Of a stretch of 7,730 nucleotides of DNA, positions 1 to 6,203 are shown in pieces. The position numbers were made by a program, and so were the translations under genes. Within the stretch, counting starts at the first letter, position 1. Each line of letters opens with the position of its first letter. The notes under the pieces are model-generated. The model was not told where the DNA came from. It did no database searches and worked only from the letters and a program-made list of their open reading frames with translations. Origin of the DNA: Flavobacteriaceae bacterium (GTDB lineage Bacteria; Bacteroidota; Bacteroidia; Flavobacteriales; Flavobacteriaceae); the NCBI GenBank assembly GCA_013042825.1, contig JABDPL010000023.1:1-7730 (forward strand), written 5' to 3'.

Positions 1-201
1 AACTTTCAGGAGAATACTTTTGAAGAGACATCAGAAGGAAGGACCATATGGGCCAGTAAAAATGAGTTTATACCATCGTCATTCGCTTTACGGATCATGA
101 CAATTTTAATGCCCCGTGCTTTTAAAAAACAAACCAGAAGATACCTTATTGACTTCAAGAATTTTGCCGAACGCGGCACTTCGGTAGCTAATAAGAATTA
201 A
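1..201 (+). CDS. SRPBCC-fold protein, C-terminal fragment
   Basis: The gene is open from the left edge in frame 1 and ends at a TAA; only the last 66 residues are present and the start lies outside the window. The fragment reads as the tail of a polyketide-cyclase/START-like (SRPBCC) protein. A beta-strand-like stretch (TIWASKNEF) leads into a long C-terminal amphipathic helix with the motif MPRAFKKQTRRYLIDFKNF, followed by a short polar tail. Such proteins form a helix-grip fold that binds hydrophobic ligands; many flavobacterial members are small cytoplasmic proteins of unknown role, so no ligand is proposed. It converges with guaB across a 9-nt gap, with no terminator hairpin between them. 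Family assignment rests on the C-terminal helix pattern alone, so it is probable rather than certain. Confidence 0.7.
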   Translation, partial: NFQENTFEETSEGRTIWASKNEFIPSSFALRIMTILMPRAFKKQTRRYLIDFKNFAERGTSVANKN

Positions 202-210
202 GGCAACAGA

Positions 211-1686
211 CTATTTTCTGGAATAATTTGGTGCCTCTTTGGTGATCATAACATTATGTGGGTGGCTCTCGCTGATTCCTGAAGCGGTTACTTTCACAAA
301 ACGCGCCTGCTCCTTTAAGGCCTGAATATCTTTTGAACCACAATAGCCCATTCCTGCGCGCAGACCTCCAACGAATTGATGAATGCTCTCATAGAGTTCG
401 CCCTTAAACGGTACTCGTCCTACAATTCCCTCAGGAACAAGTTTTTTTATGTCATCCTCCACATCCTGAAAATACCGGTCCTTGCTGCCCTGTTTCATAG
501 CCTCTACGCTGCCCATACCGCGATAGGATTTAAATTTCCTTCCTTCATAAATTATGGTCTCGCCCGGTGATTCGTGGGTTCCCGCCAACAATGATCCCAG
601 CATTACGCTATCGGCTCCGGCCGCAATGGCTTTGGGAATATCCCCGGTATACCGGATACCACCATCTGCTATCACGGGCACACCTGAATCCTTGAGCGCG
701 TGAGACACCTCCATTACCGCCGATAATTGCGGATAGCCCACACCAGCTATGACCCTGGTCGTGCAGATCGATCCCGGGCCAATTCCCACTTTTACCGCAT
801 CGGCTCCTGCTTCAACAAGGAAACGGGCTGCTTCAGCGGTTGCGATATTCCCTACAACAACATCGAGATCCGGAAAATGAGTTTTAAGTTCTTTTAAAAT
901 GCTTACAACCCCCTGGGTGTGTCCATGAGCTGTATCGACAACCACCGCATCAACACCCGCTTTAACCAAGGCTCTCGCTCTTTCAAGAACATCCGGAGTT
1001 ACTCCAACGGCAGCTGCCACACACAAACGACCATACTGGTCTTTATTTGCCATTGGCTTTTGGGTTAATTTGGTAATGTCCCTGAAAGTGATCAGGCCGA
1101 TTAATTTAAAATCATCATCAACAACCGGAAGTTTTTCAATTTTATTGGCCTGAAGAATACCTTCAGCATCGTAAAGGGATGTTCCTTTTTTTGCGGTAAC
1201 AAGGTTTTCACTGGTCATCACTTCGGTAATCGGGCGTTTGTTGTTACGTTCGAACCTGAGATCCCTGTTTGTCACAATTCCCTTTAAGACCCCCTCGGCA
1301 TCGACAACAGGAATTCCACCGATCTTATGTTCTGCCATGTTCTGCTTCGCATCCCTGACCACTGCATCCAACGGGAGGGTCACCGGATCGATTATCATAC
1401 CGCTTTCTGCCCGCTTAACCCTTCTGACCTTTTCAGCCTGCCTGGCGATGGTCATATTTTTATGTAAGACACCAATCCCGCCTTCCCTGGCCATTGCAAT
1501 AGCCATTTTACTTTCAGTGACCGTATCCATGGCAGCCGAAATAATCGGAATATTCAACGAAATATTACGTGAAAATTTAGTCTGGATATTAACGTCCCTT
1601 GGTAGTACTTCGGAAAAAGCCGGAACGAGCAGAACGTCATCATAGGTTAAACCTTCTCCGACGATCTTATGCTTATGAGATGTCAT
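211..1686 (-). CDS. guaB: Inosine-5'-monophosphate dehydrogenase
   Basis: It oxidises IMP to XMP with NAD+, the committed step of guanine nucleotide synthesis, as a cytoplasmic homotetramer. The 491-residue length is normal for bacterial IMPDH. The N-terminal barrel segment carries the family signature around TYDDVLLVPAFSEVLPRDV (residues 14-32). Two CBS domains (about 97-150 and 158-213) are inserted in the TIM barrel. The catalytic loop GPGSICTTR places the nucleophile at Cys308. The NAD site Asp is D251 in VDTAHGH, the phosphate-binding DGGIRYTGD lies at 341-349, and the flap with the Arg-Tyr pair is R404-Y405. All key residues are present. The ATG at 1684-1686 is the natural start, since MTSHKHKIVGEGLTYDDVLL matches the usual family N-terminus. 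It appears to be monocistronic: its neighbours are convergent on one side and divergent on the other. Confidence 0.98.
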   Translation of the reverse strand: MTSHKHKIVGEGLTYDDVLLVPAFSEVLPRDVNIQTKFSRNISLNIPIISAAMDTVTESKMAIAMAREGGIGVLHKNMTIARQAEKVRRVKRAESGMIIDPVTLPLDAVVRDAKQNMAEHKIGGIPVVDAEGVLKGIVTNRDLRFERNNKRPITEVMTSENLVTAKKGTSLYDAEGILQANKIEKLPVVDDDFKLIGLITFRDITKLTQKPMANKDQYGRLCVAAAVGVTPDVLERARALVKAGVDAVVVDTAHGHTQGVVSILKELKTHFPDLDVVVGNIATAEAARFLVEAGADAVKVGIGPGSICTTRVIAGVGYPQLSAVMEVSHALKDSGVPVIADGGIRYTGDIPKAIAAGADSVMLGSLLAGTHESPGETIIYEGRKFKSYRGMGSVEAMKQGSKDRYFQDVEDDIKKLVPEGIVGRVPFKGELYESIHQFVGGLRAGMGYCGSKDIQALKEQARFVKVTASGISESHPHNVMITKEAPNYSRK

Positions 1687-1707
1687 TGCAATTACGTTTT
1701 AATTGCA
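1687..1707. repeat. 8-bp perfect inverted repeat touching the guaB start codon
   Basis: TGCAATTA (1687-1694), a 5-nt spacer (1695-1699) and TAATTGCA (1700-1707) form a perfect inverted repeat. The distal base of one arm is immediately next to the guaB ATG (1686-1684). It lies where transcription is predicted to start, so it could be a repressor operator or, if the transcript includes both arms, a small hairpin masking the initiation region. No known purine regulator is assigned. Confidence 0.55.
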
Positions 1708-1709
1708 TG

Positions 1710-1740
1710 CAAATATACGTCTTTTTTAAGTGTGCGGAAA
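1710..1740 (-). promoter_or_regulatory. guaB promoter, Bacteroidota type
   Basis: On the minus strand, TATATTTG (1717 to 1710) matches the Bacteroidota -7 consensus TAnnTTTG in full. Nineteen nt further upstream TTTC (1740-1737) matches three of four bases of the -33 TTTG. Transcription would begin about 1702-1705, giving a leader of under 20 nt with no Shine-Dalgarno sequence, as is usual in this phylum. Confidence 0.6.
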
Positions 1741-1768
1741 TATTTATTTTTAAGCATTTCAATACCGA

Positions 1769-3040
1769 ATGGAAACATACGCCAAGGCACTGCTATATGC
1801 CATCCCTTTTTTTGTTGTCCTGGTTCTTTTTGAAATAGGCTACGGTCATTTTGTGAAGAAACAAAAACACAGGGCCATGGATACTATTTCCAGTCTGAGC
1901 TCCGGACTAACAAATATTATCAAGGATTCTCTTGGTCTGGTCATCATCATTGTCTCCTACCCGTTCTTGGTTAACAATCTTGCCCTATTTGAAATAAAAG
2001 CAACCTGGCTGGTATATGTAATTGCATTTATCGCGATTGACTTCGGGAGTTACTGGAACCACAGGCTTAGCCACAAAGTCAATATTTTCTGGAATCAGCA
2101 CGTGATCCATCACAGCAGTGAGGAATTCAACCTGGCGTGTGCATTAAGACAATCGATCTCCAACCTTATCGGATACTTCCCAATCCTTCTTTTTCCGGCG
2201 GCATTGTTGGGTGTTCCACATGAAGTCATAGCCTTATTGGCCCCTGTTCACTTGTTTGCCCAATTCTGGTATCATACCCAGTATATAGGGAAGTTGGGCT
2301 GGCTGGAATATATCCTGGTAACCCCTTCTCAACATCGGGTTCATCATGCTATAAATCCTGAATATATCGACAAAAACCTGGCCGCCGTTTTTTGCGTTTG
2401 GGACCGCATGTTTGGAACTTTTCAGGAAGAACTGGAGGACGTAACTCCGGTTTACGGCGTTCTGAAACCCGCTAATACCTGGAATCCCATCCTGATAAAT
2501 TTTCAACATTTATGGCGATTGTGTGTCGACGCCTGGCATACCAGGAATTTTAAAGACAAGCTCAGGATCTGGTTTATGCCCACGGGTTGGCGCCCGGCAG
2601 ACGTAGTTGACCGCATTCCACGGGAGAGCATAGAAGACCCATATAATTTTGAGAAATACCGGACTAACCCTTCTATCGCCTTAACCTATTGGTCGGGCTT
2701 TCAACTGTTGTTCTCCCTTGGCCTGCTGTTATTTATGTTCTACAATTTTACAAATATCAGCACGGTGTTATTATTGATTTACGGCTTGATTGTATTTCTG
2801 GGAATTTACAGTTATACCTCGCTAATGGATAAAGATAAATACACAATAATATTCGAGACGATAAAACTTATTCTGGGATGTTATATCCTATGGAATACGG
2901 CAGATTGGTTCGGATTAGCGCAATATATAGACTCCGCTACTTATATCATGCTCACCTACTTCATAAGCAGTTACATTGGCACGATTTACTTCTTATATTT
3001 TGAAGATGATTCAGGCCTTAAAGCCCTTTCGGTCGATTAG
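1769..3040 (+). CDS. Alkylglycerol monooxygenase-like membrane hydroxylase (sterol desaturase family)
   Basis: This 423-residue integral membrane protein belongs to the fatty acid hydroxylase/sterol desaturase superfamily, which oxidises lipids with a histidine-ligated di-iron centre. The histidine boxes are visible: H98-RLS-H102, H111-VI-HH115 and H189-RV-HH193, with extra candidate ligands H161 and H169. The stretches NLACALRQS (121-129), YIDKN (199-203) and WDRMFGTF (211-218) closely follow animal alkylglycerol monooxygenase (TMEM195/AGMO). Hydrophobic helices lie at about 8-26, 50-70 and 79-97. After the catalytic part, a C-terminal region (about 305-412) adds roughly four more membrane segments, as in AGMO. 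ATG 1769 is the first start after an in-frame TAA at 1751-1753. It is divergent from guaB across 82 bp, and I see no clear TAnnTTTG element for it. The substrate is not determinable; an ether lipid, sterol or fatty acyl chain are all possible. Confidence 0.88.
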   Translation: METYAKALLYAIPFFVVLVLFEIGYGHFVKKQKHRAMDTISSLSSGLTNIIKDSLGLVIIIVSYPFLVNNLALFEIKATWLVYVIAFIAIDFGSYWNHRLSHKVNIFWNQHVIHHSSEEFNLACALRQSISNLIGYFPILLFPAALLGVPHEVIALLAPVHLFAQFWYHTQYIGKLGWLEYILVTPSQHRVHHAINPEYIDKNLAAVFCVWDRMFGTFQEELEDVTPVYGVLKPANTWNPILINFQHLWRLCVDAWHTRNFKDKLRIWFMPTGWRPADVVDRIPRESIEDPYNFEKYRTNPSIALTYWSGFQLLFSLGLLLFMFYNFTNISTVLLLIYGLIVFLGIYSYTSLMDKDKYTIIFETIKLILGCYILWNTADWFGLAQYIDSATYIMLTYFISSYIGTIYFLYFEDDSGLKALSVD

Positions 3041-3192
3041 AGAAGCGGACAGTCATTACAATACCCTTTTTTCTTTTTCTTATAATTCTTACAACATTTC
3101 TTGGCCGAATCCAATCCCTGAACAACAAATGCGGAAGTCAGCAAAACGTTATGCGGAATCTTTTTAATTGAATCAGGTGAATTAGATAACAT
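3037..3192 (-). CDS. Small Cys/Lys-rich protein downstream of ferritin
   Basis: This is a 51-codon ORF, ATG at 3192-3190 to TAA at 3039-3037. Its start lies 4 nt after the ferritin stop, on the same strand and with no promoter between, so it is probably the second gene of a ferritin operon. The N-terminal half is unremarkable (MLSNSPDSIKKIPHN, then a short hydrophobic run LLTSAFVV at 17-24, not a proper signal peptide). The C-terminal half has C33-C34, then a lysine-rich stretch (five consecutive K at 38-42), then C45-x-x-C48 and a terminal PLL. The CC-X10-CXXC arrangement suggests a metal or Fe-S ligand set, or disulfides. I do not recognise a named family. Its stop overlaps the hydroxylase stop by 4 bp on the opposite strand. 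The position, tight spacing and non-random cysteine pattern support a real gene; function is unknown. Confidence 0.68.
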   Translation of the reverse strand: MLSNSPDSIKKIPHNVLLTSAFVVQGLDSAKKCCKNYKKKKKGYCNDCPLL

Positions 3193-3196
3193 AAGG

Positions 3197-3706
3197 TTAT
3201 TGCTCTTCCTGATCGGCTTCAGCAGCGATCATATTTATATCGCGGTCGAATAAGTAATGCCCCGATTTATCTTCGCCGATGATGTTTAATTTATCGAGCA
3301 GTGTCCTTGCCACAGCTTCCTCCTCTAGCTGCTCGGTGACATACCACTGCATGAAATTATGCACATTGTAATCCTTTAGCTCGAGGCATTCAAAAATGAT
3401 ATGATTGATCTTGCCGGTAACAAATACTTCGCTTTCCAGAAAGGTTTCAAATAATTCATTCAGAGAATCGAATGAACTCACAGGCTCATCTAATGCGGGT
3501 ATCACGACATGTCCCCCACGCTCATTTACAAACTTCACGAGTTTTCTCATATGATCTAACTCCTCCTGTGACTGATTATAAAAGAATTCAGCTATGCCGT
3601 TATATCCGGTTTCATCGGCCCAGGAAGCCATGGCCAGATATTGCATCGATGCTTTAGCCTCGTATTTTATTTGATCATTTAGCAACTTCTCTATCTCCTT
3701 ATTCAT
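3197..3706 (-). CDS. ftnA: Non-haem ferritin
   Basis: A cytoplasmic iron-storage protein that oxidises Fe(II) and deposits it as mineral inside a 24-mer shell. The ATG at 3706-3704 gives 169 residues beginning MNKEIEKLLNDQIKYEA, which matches the bacterial ferritin N-terminus. An upstream TTG at 3742-3740 would add 12 unlikely residues and lies within the promoter's -7 element, so it is rejected. The ferroxidase site is complete: E16, Y23, E49-x-x-H52, E93, Q126 and E129 line up with E. coli FtnA E17, Y24, E50, H53, E94, Q127 and E130. The hallmark NFMQWYVTEQLEEE is at 117-130. No haem-binding methionine of the bacterioferritin type is apparent. It is divergent from the FecA-like receptor and followed 4 nt later by the small Cys-rich ORF. 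Promoter and Fur-like sites are listed separately. Confidence 0.96.
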   Translation of the reverse strand: MNKEIEKLLNDQIKYEAKASMQYLAMASWADETGYNGIAEFFYNQSQEELDHMRKLVKFVNERGGHVVIPALDEPVSSFDSLNELFETFLESEVFVTGKINHIIFECLELKDYNVHNFMQWYVTEQLEEEAVARTLLDKLNIIGEDKSGHYLFDRDINMIAAEADQEEQ

Positions 3707-3739
3707 TTGCTTGGAATTTTGGTGAACCAATTTTACACC

Positions 3740-3747
3740 CAAAAATA
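3740..3747 (-). promoter_or_regulatory. Ferritin -7 promoter element
   Basis: TATTTTTG on the minus strand matches TAnnTTTG fully. Transcription would start near 3733-3735, leaving a leader of about 28 nt before the ATG at 3706. No convincing -33 TTTG is seen at 17-23 nt upstream, which is compatible with a promoter that needs, or is modulated by, a regulator. Confidence 0.55.
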
Positions 3748-3756
3748 ATGATTATT
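3744..3756. promoter_or_regulatory. Fur-like 6-1-6 inverted repeat over the ferritin promoter
   Basis: AATAAT-g-ATTATT is a perfect 6-1-6 inverted repeat. Its inner part ATAATnATTAT is identical to the core of the classical Fur box (GATAATnATTATC); only the outermost base of each hexamer differs. It overlaps four bases of the ferritin -7 element, a position where a bound Fur-family protein would block RNA polymerase. The surrounding DNA is AT-rich, so a chance match is possible. Confidence 0.42.
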
Positions 3757-3912
3757 CATAAAGTATATCGCTTAAATGTGGCTTTATTAGTTCGTCTAAA
3801 AATAAACTTGGTTAATCACGCAGATTGGCCCAGAATCAGCTCTCACTAATTATGCTACATGATATCATTTCAAGCTTGTTAAAATCTTTATTTAAAATTG
3901 TTCTAAATAAGT

Positions 3913-3943
3913 TTTGAAAATAGAAATTGCAGATTTATTTTTG
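3913..3943 (+). promoter_or_regulatory. Promoter of the TonB-dependent receptor gene
   Basis: TTTG (3913-3916), a 19-nt spacer and TATTTTTG (3936-3943) form a full-consensus Bacteroidota promoter. Initiation is expected near 3948-3950, giving a leader of about 35 nt that is A/T-rich and lacks a Shine-Dalgarno sequence. No Fur-like repeat comparable to the ferritin one is seen over this promoter. Confidence 0.68.
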
Positions 3944-3983
3944 TCTTCTCGATTTGAATTTTATTTTTAACTAGTCTGAATAA

Positions 3984-6203
3984 ATGATTAAATCATTAAC
4001 CTACCTCCTGCTCTTTGTTCCTGTAATTACCCTTTCACAAATCAACACTTCAAGTTTAGATTCCATACAAAAACTCGATGAGGTGATTATAAAAACAAAT
4101 TCGATGTTCGGCAGTAAGTTTGTAGCTGAAAACAGAACAGGATCTGCATATTATTTATCGACTTATGAACTTCAGAAACTCGGCAGCACTGACATCAATC
4201 GTGTATTAAATGCCGTACCCGGTGTGACCTTCTACGAAGAGGATGGTTTCGGACTCAGGCCTAATATTAGTCTTAGAGGAACATCTCCCCAAAGAAGTGC
4301 GAAAATTTCATTGATGGAAGATGGGGTATTGATTTCTCCGGCGCCTTATAGTGCTCCTTCAGCCTATTATTTTCCGTCGGTCGCACGTATGCAGGCCGTC
4401 GAAATATTAAAAGGGAGTAGTCAAATTCAGTATGGGCCATTCACTACTGGCGGTGCTGTGAATATGGTATCCACAGAAATTCCCGAATCCTTCAAAGGCA
4501 TTATTAAAGCGAGCTATGGCTCTTTTGACACCTCACAATTATATGGTCATGTGGGAGGCGCCAGTAAGAAATTTGGCTATTTGATCGAATTTCTTAATTA
4601 TAATTCAAACGGTTTTAAAGATCTCATAGACGATCGTAATACAGGTTTTGATATCAATGATATTATCGCTAAACTGAGTTATGAATTGAGTTCGAACAAC
4701 AACTTGAATCAGCGGCTTGATTTCAAGTTTCACTTCTATGACGAACTGTCGAATGAAACGTATCTGGGACTAAGCGAATCAGACTTTTCCAATTCACCCT
4801 TTGAACGATATGCTGCTTCTCAGGTAGATAATATGGATGCAGAACAAGTTCAATATCAACTGACGCACACAATTGATATAGGGGAAAATATTCGGATTGC
4901 TACGAATGCGTATACAAATCAATTTTCCAGAAACTGGTATAAGTTGGATGATGTTGTTTTCGAAGATGACACACAAAAAATTGCAACCGTAGTTGCCAAT
5001 CCGGAATTATATCCGGGTCATATGGGACTTCTGAGAGGTGAATTGAGCGGTTTTGATGATAATTTATTGGTTAAAGCTAACAATAGAAAATATAGGTCTA
5101 AAGGCATTCAAACCAAATTCGATTATCATTGGAATGGTGAGCATACATTTAACGATCTCGAAATCGGATTGCGTTATCACTTCGATGAAGAAGATCGCTT
5201 TCAATGGGAAGATGGATATGATATTTCCGGCGGAATAATGTCGATCACTTCAAACGGACCAGGCGGATCCCAGGGTAATAGAATAAGCAGTGCCAGGGCC
5301 TTTGCCTCTTTCATCACTTACAAGTTAAAAATCGACCGATGGACATTTACTCCTGGTCTTAGATATGAAAACATCCTTCTGGAACGGGAAGATTTCGGCA
5401 ATGATGATCCTGACAGAACAGGATTTGAACTGTCTAGAAGAAGTAATAATGTGAATATTCTTATTCCGGGTATTGGAATAAATTATAAACTCAATAATGA
5501 TCTCTCTCTCTTCAGCGGTGTGCACAAAGGATTTTCCCCACCCGGCAATCAACCAAATGAGAGGGCAGAAGAGAGTGTAAATTACGAGTTGGGTTCGCGA
5601 TTCAGATGGGGAAAATTTAGCGGGGAGGTTATCGGTTTTTATAATGATTACAGCAACCTGCTAGGAAGTGATTTGGCCGCTACGGGAGGTACTGGAACTT
5701 TGGATCAGTTTAACGCAGGGCAAGTTCGTGTAAACGGTTTCGAAGTACTTTTAAATTATGACCCCCTTCAAACCAAAAGTAATTGGAGCTTACCCATCTC
5801 CTTTGGATATACCCTCACAAATACAGAATTCCTGACCAGTTTTGGTAGTGAAGATGATCTTTGGGGTGAAGTAAGGGCAGGTGATGAATTACCATATATT
5901 CCCCAGCAGCAATTAAACGCTTCTATTAGCATCGATCATTCAAGGTTTCAAATAAACTTTAATGCCAGATTTAATGGTGAATTCAGAACGCAGGCAGGAT
6001 CGGGTTCAATTCCTGCAGACGAATTAGTAGCCTCAAATTTCATCATCGACTTATCAGCTAAATATTATTTTTCATCCAAATTGACTGCCCGGCTGAATAT
6101 TATCAATCTTCTGGATGAAACCTATGCGGTAAGTCGTGTACCTGCAGGACTCAGACCTGGTCATCCCTTCGGATCATATTTTGGCTTGGAATATAGGTTT
6201 TAA
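3984..6203 (+). CDS. FecA-like TonB-dependent outer-membrane receptor
   Basis: A 739-residue outer-membrane barrel that would take up a ferric chelate using TonB energy. A signal peptide covers about residues 1-18 (MIKSLTYLLLFVPVITLS). LDEVIIKTN (31-39) is a TonB-box-like segment. The plug spans about 45-165, with the FecA-type signature PNISLRGTSPQRS (93-105), then EDGV (112-115), APYSAPSAYYFPSV (120-133) and EILKG (140-144). This block resembles E. coli FecA closely. The rest is a 22-strand-type barrel with alternating strands, a late GFSPP loop, an NLLDETYAVSR segment, and a final YRF ending in Phe as expected for BamA-dependent insertion. Unlike many Bacteroidota receptors it has no N-terminal carboxypeptidase-regulatory-like domain, and no FecR-interacting signalling domain. 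Family membership is firm. Ferric citrate or another alpha-hydroxycarboxylate siderophore is the likely substrate by homology only. It is divergent from ferritin, which supports an iron role. Confidence 0.92.
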   Translation: MIKSLTYLLLFVPVITLSQINTSSLDSIQKLDEVIIKTNSMFGSKFVAENRTGSAYYLSTYELQKLGSTDINRVLNAVPGVTFYEEDGFGLRPNISLRGTSPQRSAKISLMEDGVLISPAPYSAPSAYYFPSVARMQAVEILKGSSQIQYGPFTTGGAVNMVSTEIPESFKGIIKASYGSFDTSQLYGHVGGASKKFGYLIEFLNYNSNGFKDLIDDRNTGFDINDIIAKLSYELSSNNNLNQRLDFKFHFYDELSNETYLGLSESDFSNSPFERYAASQVDNMDAEQVQYQLTHTIDIGENIRIATNAYTNQFSRNWYKLDDVVFEDDTQKIATVVANPELYPGHMGLLRGELSGFDDNLLVKANNRKYRSKGIQTKFDYHWNGEHTFNDLEIGLRYHFDEEDRFQWEDGYDISGGIMSITSNGPGGSQGNRISSARAFASFITYKLKIDRWTFTPGLRYENILLEREDFGNDDPDRTGFELSRRSNNVNILIPGIGINYKLNNDLSLFSGVHKGFSPPGNQPNERAEESVNYELGSRFRWGKFSGEVIGFYNDYSNLLGSDLAATGGTGTLDQFNAGQVRVNGFEVLLNYDPLQTKSNWSLPISFGYTLTNTEFLTSFGSEDDLWGEVRAGDELPYIPQQQLNASISIDHSRFQINFNARFNGEFRTQAGSGSIPADELVASNFIIDLSAKYYFSSKLTARLNIINLLDETYAVSRVPAGLRPGHPFGSYFGLEYRF

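Noticed and set aside
202..210. Possible terminator between the SRPBCC gene and guaB
   Set aside because: Only 9 nt separate the stops, and I see no stable hairpin with a T-run on either strand.
1238..1645. Plus-strand 135-codon ORF inside guaB
   Set aside because: It lies entirely antisense to the well-conserved guaB reading frame, has no recognisable domain and has no promoter; it is a shadow frame.
2234..2509. Minus-strand 91-codon ORF inside the hydroxylase gene
   Set aside because: It is antisense to the histidine-box region of a clear protein family member; its sequence has no family features.
2976..3167. Plus-strand 63-codon ORF over the hydroxylase 3' end and the small ORF
   Set aside because: Its sequence shows no domain or signal. 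The opposite strand holds a better-supported frame placed 4 nt behind ferritin with a patterned set of cysteines.
3707..3742. N-terminal extension of ferritin from TTG at 3742
   Set aside because: The extra 12 residues do not match bacterial ferritins, and the TTG is part of the TATTTTTG promoter element; ATG 3706 gives the canonical start.
3859..3868. 10-bp palindrome ATGATATCAT between ferritin and the receptor
   Set aside because: A single AT-rich palindrome not positioned over either promoter; too likely by chance to call a site.
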